Numbered from the stretch's first letter, positions 40,461-50,678 are shown. The stretch: 64,000 nucleotides of DNA from Faecalibacterium sp. I3-3-33 (GCF_023347295.1 NZ_CP094469.1:2852001-2916000), one strand, 5' to 3'. Made by a program: numbers and translations. The notes: a model not told the origin generated them from the letters alone.

Positions 40461-41951
40461 ATGTTCCAAAAGAAACCCAGTGCCAGTGAAGTAGACGGCG
40501 TCCAGTACCGCCGTGCAAAGCTCTGGCAGATCATCTGTTACGCCTGCAACGCTTTTGTGGGCATGAGCATCTATTCCCTGATCGGTATGGCCAGTTATTC
40601 TGCCAGCATCGGCTACGGCATCACCACTGCAGCCGTGGGCCTCATCCTGATGCTGGCCCGCATTCTGGACGGCTTTACCGACCCGATGCTGGCGTTCATC
40701 TACGACCGCGTCAACACCCGTTTCGGCAAGCTGCGTATTCTTCTGATCAGCGGCTACCTGATCGAGGCTGTCGGCCTGCTGTGTATGTTCAACCTGTGCT
40801 CCAGCAAAGGCTTCGGCTTGCCGGTGTTCGTTTTGACCTACATTATTTACATTATCGGCTATACCGTCACCAACATGACCGCCCAGACCCTGCCGGCTAT
40901 TATGACCAACGATCCCCGCCAGCGTCCCACCATCGGTGTCTGGAGCACTGCGCTGAACTACTTCGTGCCCATGGGCATGAGTATGCTGATCTACACCGTC
41001 ATCCTGCCCAAGTGCGGCGGCACCTTTAATCAGGACTTCCTCAGCACGGTCTGCACCATCGTGCTGATCATTGCCGGCATCGGCACCCTGGTCGTCTGCG
41101 CCGGCATCTCCGCCTACGATAAGCCCGAAAACTTCGAGGGCACCAACAAAAAACACGAGCCGCTGAAAACTGCGGATATTCTTGAGGTGCTCAAGCACAA
41201 CAAGCCCCTGCAGTGCTACATCGCCTCCAACGCTTCCGATAAGCTGGCACAGCAGGTAGGCAGCCAGGCCATCATCAACACGATGCTGAACGGCATCCTC
41301 ATCGGCAACATGGGTCTTGCTACCACCCTTGGCGTGATCAGCATGGTGCCTTCCATCTTCTTTGCGGCCTTCGGTGCAAAGTATGTGGGCAAAAATGGCA
41401 GCAAAAAGGGCATCGTGACCTGGACCTGCGTCAGCATGGCCATCGCCTCTGTGCTGTTCCTGTTCTTCATCTTTACCGACACTCATCAGATCGGTGTGAT
41501 CGGCAGCTGGAACATGATCGTTTACGTCCTGCTGACTCTGTTGCAGAACGGTTCCATGATGTGCATTACCACCTCCAACACTTCTTACATGGCCGATACC
41601 ATTGACTACGAGCTGGACCGCAGCGGCCGCTATATCCCGGCTGTCGTTTCTGGTACTTACAGTCTGGTGGACAAGCTCATCACCTCGGTGGCTGCTGTCA
41701 TCGCCACCGGTGCGGTCGCCCTTCTGGGTTACACCACCACCATGCCCCAGCCCACGGATCCCTACACCAGCGGCATCTTCTGGATGACCCTTGCCATCAA
41801 GTTCGGTCTGCCCATGCTGGGCTGGGCCATCACCCTGATCGCCATGCTGGGCTGCCCGCTGACCAAGGAAGAAATGGTCAACGTCCAGAAGCGCATCGCA
41901 GATAAGAAAGAAGCCCTTCGTCATGAAGTAATTGCAGAACAGATGCAGTAA
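40461..41951 (+). CDS. GPH-family sugar:cation symporter
   Basis: A 496-residue, 12-helix member of the glycoside-pentoside-hexuronide family (MelB-like, major facilitator fold). The first helices carry SIGYGITTAAVGLILMLARILDGFTDP, with the conserved Asp pair in RxLDGFTDP, and FIYDRVNTRFGKLR. AAAAAGGAGG precedes the ATG. It heads an operon with GH2, GH43 and isomerase genes and probably imports the glycoside they cut. Confidence 0.9.
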   Translation: MFQKKPSASEVDGVQYRRAKLWQIICYACNAFVGMSIYSLIGMASYSASIGYGITTAAVGLILMLARILDGFTDPMLAFIYDRVNTRFGKLRILLISGYLIEAVGLLCMFNLCSSKGFGLPVFVLTYIIYIIGYTVTNMTAQTLPAIMTNDPRQRPTIGVWSTALNYFVPMGMSMLIYTVILPKCGGTFNQDFLSTVCTIVLIIAGIGTLVVCAGISAYDKPENFEGTNKKHEPLKTADILEVLKHNKPLQCYIASNASDKLAQQVGSQAIINTMLNGILIGNMGLATTLGVISMVPSIFFAAFGAKYVGKNGSKKGIVTWTCVSMAIASVLFLFFIFTDTHQIGVIGSWNMIVYVLLTLLQNGSMMCITTSNTSYMADTIDYELDRSGRYIPAVVSGTYSLVDKLITSVAAVIATGAVALLGYTTTMPQPTDPYTSGIFWMTLAIKFGLPMLGWAITLIAMLGCPLTKEEMVNVQKRIADKKEALRHEVIAEQMQ

Positions 41952-41957
41952 CACCCT

Positions 41958-41997
41958 GCAAAGACCGAAAGGGCTCATACGCTCTTTCGGTCTTTGC
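41958..41997 (+). promoter_or_regulatory. hairpin between transporter and GH2 genes
   Basis: Perfect 14-bp arms GCAAAGACCGAAAG and CTTTCGGTCTTTGC with a 12-base loop, no T-run. Likely an mRNA-stabilising or processing stem that sets unequal expression of transporter and enzymes. Confidence 0.6.
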
Positions 41998-42032
41998 TGA
42001 TTCCATCCATCTTTTATAAAGGAGTTTTTACC

Positions 42033-44240
42033 ATGAGCAAGACCATCCTGTTGAATCAGAGCGACTGGCATTTTACCAAGGAGAACCCCGGCATCCCCGC
42101 CGCCGTTATGGGCGAGGCCGTCACCCTGCCCCACACATGGAACGCCGTGGACGGTCAGGACGGCGGCAACGATTACTATCGCGGCACCTGCTGGTATACG
42201 CTGGCTCTGGCAAAGCCCGCCATCCCGGCAGGCGGCAAGGCTGTTTTACAGCTGGACGGCGCAGCCATGACCGCCGCCGTCTACCTGAACGGTGAAAAGC
42301 TGGCCGAGCACAAGGGCGGCTACTCCACCTTCCGGGTAGACCTGACCGACCACCTCAAAGAGGAAAATCTGCTGGCCATTTCCGTGGACAACCGCGACAA
42401 CGACACCGTGTATCCCCAGAAAGCCGATTTTACCTTCTACGGCGGCATTTACCGGGATGTGACCCTGCATATCGTCCCGGCAGAACACTTTGCCCTGCCC
42501 GCTAATGGCGCACCGGCACTGAAGGTGACCCCCATCGTCACCGACCTTGCTGCCAAGACCGCCGAGGTCACCGTGGAAGCCGCCGTGGTGGGCGCACAGA
42601 ACGTGACCTTTGCACTGGAGGGTCAGACCCTCACCGCCCCGGTGGAAAAGGGCACCGCAAAGGTTGTTTTCACGCTGAACAACGCCCATCTGTGGGATGG
42701 CGTGGACGACCCCTTCCTCTACACCGTATCTGCCAAGCTGGACAATGGCGAGGAGACCTCCGCCCGGTTCGGCTGCCGCAAGTTTGAGATCGACCCCCAG
42801 AAGGGCTTTATCCTGAATGGCCGGGAATATCCGCTGCGCGGTGTTTCCCGCCACCAGGACCGTAAGGGTGTGGGCTATGCCCTGACCAACGAAATGATGG
42901 AGGAGGATATCTCCATCATTCTGGAAATGGGCGCCAACACCATCCGGCTGGCACACTATCAGCACGCACAGTATTTCTACGACCTGTGTGATGAAAAGGG
43001 TCTTGTCATCTGGGCAGAGATCCCCTACATCACCATGCACATGACCAACGGCCGTGCCAACACCCTGACCCAGATGGAAGAGCTGATCGTCCAGAACTAC
43101 AACCACCCCTGCATTGCCGTGTGGGGCTTGTCCAACGAGATCACCGCTGCTTCTGCTGTCAACGAGGATCTGCTGGAAAACCACCGTCTGCTGAACGAGC
43201 TGGCGCACAAGCTGGACCCCACCCGCAAGACCACCATGGCAAACGTGTTTATGCTGGAGACCACCAGTCCCATTCTGGAAATTCCCGATGTGAACAGCTA
43301 CAACCTCTACTTCGGCTGGTATCTGGGCGAATTGGAGCAGAACGACGAGTTCTTTGACAAGTACCACGCCGATTACCCTGACCGCTGCATCGGCTTTTCG
43401 GAGTACGGCGCAGATGCCAACCCCCAGTACCAGAGCAGCCACCCGGAAAAGGGCGACTACACCGAGAGCTACCAGTGCGTTTACCATGAGCATATCGCAA
43501 AGATGATCGCCGCTCGTCCGTGGCTGTGGGCGACCCATGTGTGGAATATGTTTGATTTTGCCGCCGATGGCCGTGATGAGGGCGGCAAGCATGGCGAGAA
43601 CCAGAAGGGACTTGTCACCTTTGACCGCAAGCTCAAAAAAGACCCCTTCTATCTCTACAAGGCCTACTGGAGCAAGGAACCGTTCGTGCACCTGTGCGGC
43701 AGCCGCTATGTAGACCGCGCCGAGGATGTGACTGAGATCAAGGTCTACTCCAATCTGCCGGAGGTCTCGCTGTACAAGGACGGTCAGCTGGTGGAGACCC
43801 GTAAGGGCGACAAGGTGTTCACCTTCCAGCTGCCCATCACCGGCAAGCACAGCATTGAGGCACGCTCCGGTGAGCACAGCAGCGTGATCTTGGTGAACAA
43901 GGTGGACGCCCCCAACCCGGATTACGCCATGGACAACCGCAAGAACGTGACCAACTGGTTTGACGGCGAGCTGGACGAAAGCTGCTGGTCGGTCAAGGAC
44001 AACATGGCTGCCGCCACGGCAGACCCGAAAGTTGGTCCCATCCTGAAGCAGATCTCTGATAAAGCCGCCGCTGCCCGCGGAGATGTTGCCGCCGCCGTGA
44101 AGGACAACCCGGCTCTGGTGGCGATGATGGAGCGTGCTATGCGGCGGATGACCATTGAATCCATGCTGATGCAGGCCGGCGCTTCGGAAGAGGACATCAA
44201 GCAGCTGAACCGTGTATTGCAGGGCATTTCCAAGGAGTGA
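42033..44240 (+). CDS. family GH2 beta-galactosidase-like glycosidase
   Basis: A 735-residue retaining glycosidase with GH2 sugar-binding, immunoglobulin-like and TIM-barrel domains in order. The acid/base Glu369 lies in GLSNEIT and the nucleophile Glu457 in GFSEYGAD; RGVSRHQDR and the WNMFDFAADGRDEGG loop are typical. No signal peptide. After about residue 640 a helical tail (KDNPALVAMMERAMRR... to the end) resembles the extra domain of the SDR at 37070. ATG 42033 follows AAAGGAG. Exact sugar specificity (galactose or glucuronide) is not certain. Confidence 0.9.
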   Translation: MSKTILLNQSDWHFTKENPGIPAAVMGEAVTLPHTWNAVDGQDGGNDYYRGTCWYTLALAKPAIPAGGKAVLQLDGAAMTAAVYLNGEKLAEHKGGYSTFRVDLTDHLKEENLLAISVDNRDNDTVYPQKADFTFYGGIYRDVTLHIVPAEHFALPANGAPALKVTPIVTDLAAKTAEVTVEAAVVGAQNVTFALEGQTLTAPVEKGTAKVVFTLNNAHLWDGVDDPFLYTVSAKLDNGEETSARFGCRKFEIDPQKGFILNGREYPLRGVSRHQDRKGVGYALTNEMMEEDISIILEMGANTIRLAHYQHAQYFYDLCDEKGLVIWAEIPYITMHMTNGRANTLTQMEELIVQNYNHPCIAVWGLSNEITAASAVNEDLLENHRLLNELAHKLDPTRKTTMANVFMLETTSPILEIPDVNSYNLYFGWYLGELEQNDEFFDKYHADYPDRCIGFSEYGADANPQYQSSHPEKGDYTESYQCVYHEHIAKMIAARPWLWATHVWNMFDFAADGRDEGGKHGENQKGLVTFDRKLKKDPFYLYKAYWSKEPFVHLCGSRYVDRAEDVTEIKVYSNLPEVSLYKDGQLVETRKGDKVFTFQLPITGKHSIEARSGEHSSVILVNKVDAPNPDYAMDNRKNVTNWFDGELDESCWSVKDNMAAATADPKVGPILKQISDKAAAARGDVAAAVKDNPALVAMMERAMRRMTIESMLMQAGASEEDIKQLNRVLQGISKE

Positions 44241-44244
44241 TTCG

Positions 44245-46059
44245 ATGAAACAAACCTATTGTAACCCCCTTGATCTGGGCTACCGTTACCAGCACATGAA
44301 GGAAGGTCCCCGTACAGCAGGTTTCCGGGAGGGTGCAGACCCCACGCTGGTATCCTTCAAGGGCAAATATTATCTCTTTGTTTCCATGTCGGCAGGCTTC
44401 TGGTATTCGGACGACCTGCTGCACTGGGACTTCCATGCAGACCCGGATCTGCTGATCTACGATTATGCCCCCGATGTGCGGCAGGTGGGCGATTTCCTGT
44501 ACTTCTGCGCCAGCCGCAAGGGGCGCAACTGTCCCATTCTGCGCACCGCCGACCCCCTGACCGAGCCGTTTACCGAAGTATCTGCGCCCTTTGCTTTCTG
44601 GGACCCGGATCTGTTCTGCGATGATGACGGCCGGGTGTACTTCTACTGGGGCTGCTCCAATACTACGCCCATCTACGGCGTGGAGATGGACCCGGACACC
44701 ATGACCCCCATCGGGGAAAAGCAGGAGCTGATCTTCGGCAATGAAACCGTACTGGGCTACGAACGCCCCGGCAACAACGGCATTGTGGACCGGGAAGCCA
44801 GCGTGCTGTACCAGTCCATGAAGCAGTTCTATAACCCAGAAACCGGCAAGCTGGATCTGCCGCCGCAGATGGCAAACATCCCCGGCCTGAGTGCCGAAAG
44901 CCTGACTGCCATGTTCAACGCCGTGGGCAAACCCTACATTGAGGGTGCCTTTATGACAAAGCATGACGGCCTCTATTACCTGCAATACGCCTGCCCCGGC
45001 ACTCAGTACAACACTTACGCCGATGGTGTATACACCTCCACTTCTCCGCTGGGTCCCTTTGTGCGGCAGGCATCCAACCCGTTTTCCGCAAAGCCCGGCG
45101 GATTCATCACCGGCGCAGGCCACGGCAGCACCATTGCCGACCGCTATGGCAACTGGTGGCACGCCTCTACCATGCGCATTTCCGTCAACTATGACTTTGA
45201 GCGCCGGGTGGGGCTGTTCCCTGCCGGGTTCGACAAAGACGGGGTTCTCTACTGCAACCAGAACTTTGCCGATTACCCGCACTGCATCCCGGCTGGCAAG
45301 TTCGATGCCGCCAGCCAGCAGCCGGAATGGATGCTTCTGAGCTACAAAAAGCCGGTCACGGCTTCCAGCACTGCCGAGGGCAGCAGCCCGGCACTGGCCG
45401 TCAACGAGGACTGCCGCAGCTGGTGGAGCGCCGCTGGTACAGAGCCGGGCGAATGGCTCTGCGTGGACCTTGGCAAAGAGAGTGATATCCGCGCCATTCA
45501 GGTAAATATGGCAGATGAAAAGCTTGTGGTGGACTTCCCAGCCGACAGCTACGGCGATACCCGCAAGACCCGCCACATCGAGACCCGGCCGCAGATCTCC
45601 CATTACACGGTAGAGACCAGTGTGAACGGAGCAGACTGGACGATTTGCGAAACGGTTGCCCGGGAGTGCTCCAACGGCTACTACGAATATGCCGATGGCA
45701 TCCGGGCACGGTATGTCCGGGTGACCGGCGGCGAACTGCCCTATGGGCAGGCACTGCGCATCAGCGGCCTGCGGGTGTTCGGCAACGGCGAAGGCCCGAA
45801 GCCCGCACAGGCCGAAGCCGCCGGGGCTCGCGTAGATGCACTGGATGCAACGATCACTTGGCAGCACATCGAAAACGCGCAGGGCTGCAATGTCCGCTAT
45901 GGCGTTGCACCCGACAAGCTCTATCTGAGCTGGCTGGTCTACGATGCAGACGAAGTGACCCTTTCCACCCTGACCGCCGGGCAGGAATACTACATCTGCG
46001 TGGACAGCTTTAACGAAAACGGCATCACGCCGGGCAAGACATTCAAACTGGAGGGGTAA
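44245..46059 (+). CDS. family GH43 glycosidase with F5/8 type C domain
   Basis: A 604-residue, signal-less enzyme. Residues 1-330 are a five-bladed propeller with the GH43 catalytic set: Asp32 (ADPT), Asp120 (FWDPDLF) and Glu233 (YIEGAF). Residues about 365-515 form an F5/8 type C (CBM32-like) sugar-binding domain (SSPALAVNEDCRSWWSA ... IRARYVRV), and the last 85 residues look like a fibronectin III fold. Likely an exo-acting arabinosidase, xylosidase or galactosidase. ATG 44245 follows AAGGAG, 4 bp after the GH2 stop. Confidence 0.87.
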   Translation: MKQTYCNPLDLGYRYQHMKEGPRTAGFREGADPTLVSFKGKYYLFVSMSAGFWYSDDLLHWDFHADPDLLIYDYAPDVRQVGDFLYFCASRKGRNCPILRTADPLTEPFTEVSAPFAFWDPDLFCDDDGRVYFYWGCSNTTPIYGVEMDPDTMTPIGEKQELIFGNETVLGYERPGNNGIVDREASVLYQSMKQFYNPETGKLDLPPQMANIPGLSAESLTAMFNAVGKPYIEGAFMTKHDGLYYLQYACPGTQYNTYADGVYTSTSPLGPFVRQASNPFSAKPGGFITGAGHGSTIADRYGNWWHASTMRISVNYDFERRVGLFPAGFDKDGVLYCNQNFADYPHCIPAGKFDAASQQPEWMLLSYKKPVTASSTAEGSSPALAVNEDCRSWWSAAGTEPGEWLCVDLGKESDIRAIQVNMADEKLVVDFPADSYGDTRKTRHIETRPQISHYTVETSVNGADWTICETVARECSNGYYEYADGIRARYVRVTGGELPYGQALRISGLRVFGNGEGPKPAQAEAAGARVDALDATITWQHIENAQGCNVRYGVAPDKLYLSWLVYDADEVTLSTLTAGQEYYICVDSFNENGITPGKTFKLEG

Positions 46060-46062
46060 ATC

Positions 46063-46911
46063 ATGCCCATCAAAGCCGTGCAGCAATTTATGCTGGGCAC
46101 TGTACTGAACAACGAACAGCAGGCGAAAGAAACGCTTGCCGCCATGAAAGCCGCCGGGTACGACGGCATTGAACTGTGTGGATTTATGATCCATCCCATT
46201 GGCTTTGTGGTAAAGCTGCTGACCAAGGCCGCCGGAATGCCGGTGGGCAAGGGCGGCAATCTGGACTGGCACAAGCTGGTGCAGGAGGCAGGCCTTCAGG
46301 TGGTCAGCCTGCACACCGACCTTGGCTCTCTGGAACGAGATGCCCATGCAGTGGCCGAGGAAGCAAAAAGTTTTGGCACGGAGTATGTGGTCATCACCGG
46401 GATGTACCGCTTTGATTACGGCGATGAAACCACGATGCACCAGTTGGCACAGCGGCTGAACAAGGCGGGCGAAACCCTGCAAAAAGAGGGCATCCACCTG
46501 CTCTACCACAACCACAACTGCGAGCTGCGTCCTGTAAACGCAGAAAAGCGTGCTTACGATATTCTTTTAGAGGAAACCGATCCGGCCTTCGTCAACTTTG
46601 AGTTTGACAGCTACTGGTTCACCGAGGGCGGTGCAAACGCCTTGGCGTGGATGCAGCGGCTTGGTCCTCGCATGAAGCTGTGGCACATCAACGACCGTGG
46701 CACCCGCATCACCGGCAGCGCCATTACCCCCATTCTGAAAACCGACAGTATGGAGCTGGGCACAGGCAACATGGATCTGGACAGCCTGATGACACAGGCA
46801 CTTTCCGTGAATGTAGATGCCATCATTCTGGAAAGCCACCGCAACTGGGTGGACAATTCCCCTGTCAAGAGCTTCCAGCTCAGTGCAAAATACCTTGCAC
46901 AAAAATTCTGA
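46063..46911 (+). CDS. sugar phosphate isomerase/epimerase (xylose isomerase-like TIM barrel)
   Basis: A 282-residue member of the AP-endonuclease-2/xylose-isomerase-like barrel superfamily. Conserved features include AGYDGIELCG, VVSLHTDLGSLE, LYHNHNCELR, FEFDSYWFTEGGAN, and LWHINDRG with metal-binding His and Asp. Such proteins epimerise or isomerise sugars or keto-glycosides (3-ketoglucoside pathways in relatives). It ends the transporter-GH2-GH43 operon, 3 bp after GH43. The exact reaction is unknown. Confidence 0.85.
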   Translation: MPIKAVQQFMLGTVLNNEQQAKETLAAMKAAGYDGIELCGFMIHPIGFVVKLLTKAAGMPVGKGGNLDWHKLVQEAGLQVVSLHTDLGSLERDAHAVAEEAKSFGTEYVVITGMYRFDYGDETTMHQLAQRLNKAGETLQKEGIHLLYHNHNCELRPVNAEKRAYDILLEETDPAFVNFEFDSYWFTEGGANALAWMQRLGPRMKLWHINDRGTRITGSAITPILKTDSMELGTGNMDLDSLMTQALSVNVDAIILESHRNWVDNSPVKSFQLSAKYLAQKF

Positions 46912-46960
46912 TCTGCCATTTTCTCATCATTTTCTTCTTCATTATCCCCATAAAAGCAAC

Positions 46961-46993
46961 GCCCCGCACCGGTTACTCCTTCCGGTGCGGGGC
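46961..46993. terminator. terminator between isomerase and alpha-L-rhamnosidase genes
   Basis: GCCCCGCACCGG and CCGGTGCGGGGC form perfect 12-bp arms; it separates converging genes. Confidence 0.82.
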
Positions 46994-47021
46994 GCTGTGT
47001 TTTGCGGGGAATATTTCTGCG

Positions 47022-49640
47022 TTACAGGGTATGGGTTCCCGGCTGCAAGGTCAGGTTTCTGCCATCCGGGAGGGCAACCTCTGCGGTCAGATTACAGGGC
47101 ACGGTGATGGTGTAGGTCACAGCATCGCCTGCATACTGCCATCCGCTTTCAATGCGCCCCACCGGGGAATCGTACACCGCTTTTGCCCAACCCAGTGCAG
47201 GGTTCGGGGTGGGAGCGATGGTCAGGGTCTGGCCTGCCAGATGGATGCCGCACACACCGCCGAACAGCCAGCCGCAGATCGCGCCGTAGGAATAATGGTT
47301 CAGGGATTCGCTGGGGTGTCCATTGGTGTCAATGCCCGTCCACGTTTCCCAGACGGTGGTAGCGCCCTGTTTGACCTCATAGAGCCAGCTGGGGGCAGTA
47401 TCCTGCAGCAGCAGCTTGTAAGCGGTGTCCGCATGACCATACTTTGCCAGCACCTCACAGAGGAAGGGCGTGGAAAGGAAGCCGGTGTTCAGGTGGCAGC
47501 CGTTTTCCAGCACCATCTGGTTCAGCATATCCGCAGCGGCTTGGCTCTCAGCTTCATCCAACAGACCGAATGCAATGGCACGGACATATTCACACTGGCG
47601 GTCAGAAGTAATTTTCCCGTGATCCGTAAAGGCGGCACGATAGGCAAGGCGGGCTTTTTCCGCTGTGTCACGGTACTGCGCTGCCTCTTCCGGTTTGCCC
47701 AGCACAACGGCGATTTCTGCCAGCAGTCTGCCGGAGTACGCAAGGTAGGCCGTACCCACGCTTTTGCGCGGGTTCATCATCGCCTGCATGGGGGTAATGC
47801 CCGGCTCACACCATTCGCCGTAGTCCAGACCGTTCAGAACGGTGTATTTGGCGTACTCGCCGGTCTGTTGCTCCTCGGTGGTCTGCTGGGCACGCCCCAG
47901 CAGGAACGCATACCACTTCTGCATCATCTCGTAGTTGTCTGCCAGGATCTTGCGGTCGCCGGTACGCTGATAAAGAGCGTAGGGCACCAGAATGGCAGCA
48001 TCGCCCCAGCCCGCCGACATGCAGAGCATGGGGGTCATATAACCGGGGCGGCTGGTGGGCGGGGCAATGTTTGCCATGCGCCCATCCGGGTACTGGTTCA
48101 GGCGGCATTCTGCCAGCCATTTTTCCACCACCGGGTAGCAATCCATCAGGGTCAGACCGGTTTCAATGAACACCCCCATGTCGCCCGTCCAGCCGGCACG
48201 CTCACGGGTAGGACAGTCGGTGGGGATATCGCAGAAGTTGCCCTTCTGGCTCCACACGCTGTTTTGCACCAGCTGGCTCACATCCGCATTGCCGCACTCA
48301 AAGCTGCCGGTGACCGGCATCTCCGAATAGACGGCATGGGCGGTAAACTCTGCGCCGGTCAGGTCGATGTCCGTTTCCACCTTTGCGTACCGGAAGCCCA
48401 TGATGGTAAAGCTGGGCTTATAGTGGTTTTCGCCCTCTTTGCAGATCAGCTCCAGCAGCTGTGCCGTGCCGCCCTCTTTGTGGCGGTTCCTGTCCTGAAA
48501 GTTCTCCTGTGTGAAGTTGCCGTTCTCGTCCAGCGTTTCGCCGCAGAACAGACGGATCTTCTGGCCTTCGTGGGCAGTCAGCTTCATTTCTACATAGCCT
48601 GCCATATTCTGCCCGAAATCCAGAACCGTTTCTCCATTGGGTGTGCGGAACAGCCTGCCCGCAAAGGCTTCCTGCTCCCGGATGGGCACGGTGTTCATGC
48701 CAATGAGGGGGAGCGTGTTGGGCGCAGTCCTCACGCCGTGCCAGCCAGTCAGTTCTCCTTCCCGCCGGGCATCATACACTTCGCCCTGCTGGAGATCATT
48801 CTGCCGGATGGGACCGCACTGGGTTGCTTCCATGGCATCATCCGAAACGCAGACCGCCTTGCCATCCACTTCCAGCTGGAACAGGACAGCCAGTTCCTTG
48901 CCGAACAGGTCGCGGTCACCATCCACGCCGGAGGTGCTGCGGTACCAGCCATCGCCCAGCGCGATCAGCAGCTCGTTTTCCCCCTCACGGACAAGCGCTG
49001 TCACATCGTAGGTCTGTGCCCCAAGGTGCTTGTCTGCGGTAAAGCTGCCGGGAGCAAGCACCATATCGCCGACCCGCTTGCCGTTCAGCCATGCCGTATA
49101 CAGACCCTTAGCGGTAATATACAGCCGCTTGCGCTGCCCCGCCGGGGCGGTGAACACTTTGCGCAGATAGCTTGCCGGACGGTGGGGCTGATACGGCTGC
49201 GCCTGCCCTTTGCCGGAGGCTTCCAGCGCAGCCTGCTTCTGCTCCCAGTTGGGCTTTGCAAAGGCGTTGATTGCATCGGTGCAATCGATATCCGGTTCTT
49301 CCGTTTCCGGGCAGACCCACACGCCCTGCCAGTCGGCAAAGGGCAGACCCGTTTCAAAGACGGCTTCGCTCCATGCACCGGGCTGGTCATTTTCATCCCA
49401 CAGCCGGATGCGCCACTGTCCCTGCATCTTGGGCGGCACAGGGGTGGGCGTTTCGGTGTGCATCATACTGCTCAAGATCTTTCCGCTTGCCCACAGCGTT
49501 TCGGCTCCGGCGGTCACTTCGATTTCGTAGGCGGTCTGGCGCACGCCTTCGGCGCACTGCCACGATAAAAACAGCGTCCCGGCATCTATACCGAGAGGCT
49601 GGGTCAGATGATTCGTTTTCAGGTTTGTTGCTTGCATCAT
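47022..49640 (-). CDS. family GH78 alpha-L-rhamnosidase
   Basis: An 872-residue inverting enzyme that releases L-rhamnose from plant glycosides or pectin side chains. It has two N-terminal beta-sandwich domains (PASYLRKVFTAP, LYITAKGLYTAWLNGKRVGD), then an (alpha/alpha)6 barrel with the family signature DCPTRERAGWTGD (about 475-487), containing the catalytic acid region, and GATTVWETWTGID, and a C-terminal beta domain. No signal peptide. The start at 49640 is chosen because AGGAG lies 6 bases before it; ATG at 49646 is too close. Released rhamnose would feed rhaBAD in the same island. A candidate promoter region lies beyond 49670. Confidence 0.93.
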   Translation of the reverse strand: MMQATNLKTNHLTQPLGIDAGTLFLSWQCAEGVRQTAYEIEVTAGAETLWASGKILSSMMHTETPTPVPPKMQGQWRIRLWDENDQPGAWSEAVFETGLPFADWQGVWVCPETEEPDIDCTDAINAFAKPNWEQKQAALEASGKGQAQPYQPHRPASYLRKVFTAPAGQRKRLYITAKGLYTAWLNGKRVGDMVLAPGSFTADKHLGAQTYDVTALVREGENELLIALGDGWYRSTSGVDGDRDLFGKELAVLFQLEVDGKAVCVSDDAMEATQCGPIRQNDLQQGEVYDARREGELTGWHGVRTAPNTLPLIGMNTVPIREQEAFAGRLFRTPNGETVLDFGQNMAGYVEMKLTAHEGQKIRLFCGETLDENGNFTQENFQDRNRHKEGGTAQLLELICKEGENHYKPSFTIMGFRYAKVETDIDLTGAEFTAHAVYSEMPVTGSFECGNADVSQLVQNSVWSQKGNFCDIPTDCPTRERAGWTGDMGVFIETGLTLMDCYPVVEKWLAECRLNQYPDGRMANIAPPTSRPGYMTPMLCMSAGWGDAAILVPYALYQRTGDRKILADNYEMMQKWYAFLLGRAQQTTEEQQTGEYAKYTVLNGLDYGEWCEPGITPMQAMMNPRKSVGTAYLAYSGRLLAEIAVVLGKPEEAAQYRDTAEKARLAYRAAFTDHGKITSDRQCEYVRAIAFGLLDEAESQAAADMLNQMVLENGCHLNTGFLSTPFLCEVLAKYGHADTAYKLLLQDTAPSWLYEVKQGATTVWETWTGIDTNGHPSESLNHYSYGAICGWLFGGVCGIHLAGQTLTIAPTPNPALGWAKAVYDSPVGRIESGWQYAGDAVTYTITVPCNLTAEVALPDGRNLTLQPGTHTL

Positions 49641-50580
49641 CCACATCTCCTTTTTCCGTTTGATCTCTGCTCTTATTATAGAGGGAATCCCACGGAATAA
49701 GGGTGCAAAAATTTGTGTTGTCGGTCAAAAAGTCGTGCTATTTATGATAATCCAAAAAATTCATCTCGCTCCACGATTTTTCATCCGTACTGTCTGCGGT
49801 TCTCCTGTTATACTTTGGGTAAGGCAGGGATTGCACGATAAAATAAGTCCTACTCTCTCCACTTTACTGGCATAAATCTCTCAAAATCCTCTTGACGCAT
49901 TCTACATACTTTGGTATTTTTCTTCTAAATCCCACCGTTCTTGTGGATTGGTTTGAAGTCCTCTACAAGATGTGGTCGTGTTCATTTTGAACGCTGCCTC
50001 ACCGTGGATTATCCCTGAAAGATTTACCGCTCCGCAACACACCCGATTCATTTTGCCGCTTACTTCACCCGACAAAATTTTTCGCCTGTCTTGCAGGGTG
50101 GTATTTTTCTTTTACGGGAGTTGTACCTTGAAAATTTCATGAGCCGACCGAACGTGATACCGACTTTCCGTCAACGCCGCTGCACAAACATGGGCAGGAA
50201 CTTCGTTCGGAGCAAACGGTGATTTCCATTACATGAGCAGAGACCCGCTACTTATTTTTTGCACCTTAACAATTCGGAAACAATTACCCGGAAACGGTTT
50301 TGAGCGCAGCGGTAGAGGGCAAGAACCGTCCCGTGGCCACAAATTTTCAATTCTTGAAAATTTCCTGTCCATCCGGGACTTCACTTCTCAAACTCTTGCG
50401 AGTTTTCCAAGTGATCTTGTTGGGGTAGCGCTTGTCGGGGCAACGCCCCTCCATCTGCTGTCGCAGACCGCGCTGCCGCTTAAAAGCCCCACTGGGGCTT
50501 TCATTGCTGCGCTGCGCTTCGCAAACGCGAGCTTGCCGTGTGGCAGGCAGAGCAGGCTCACATCTCCGGCAAAGAAAAAC

Positions 50581-50606
50581 AGGAAGTTCCCGCTGGGGAA
50601 CTTCCT
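50581..50606. terminator. perfect hairpin, terminator-like
   Basis: AGGAAGTTCCC-GCTG-GGGAACTTCCT, 11-bp perfect arms, no T-run. Confidence 0.55.
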
Positions 50607-50639
50607 GTTGTACATATCGCTATCGTATGTGGATTTTGG

Positions 50640-50678
50640 CAGGGTGCGCCCGGGTGGACGCGCCCTGTTTTTTATTTT
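50640..50678 (+). terminator. plus-strand intrinsic terminator
   Basis: CAGGGTGCG and CGCGCCCTG arms followed by TTTTTTATTTT. No plus-strand gene precedes it within 1 kb, so it may be left over from a lost gene or serve a small RNA. Confidence 0.75.
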
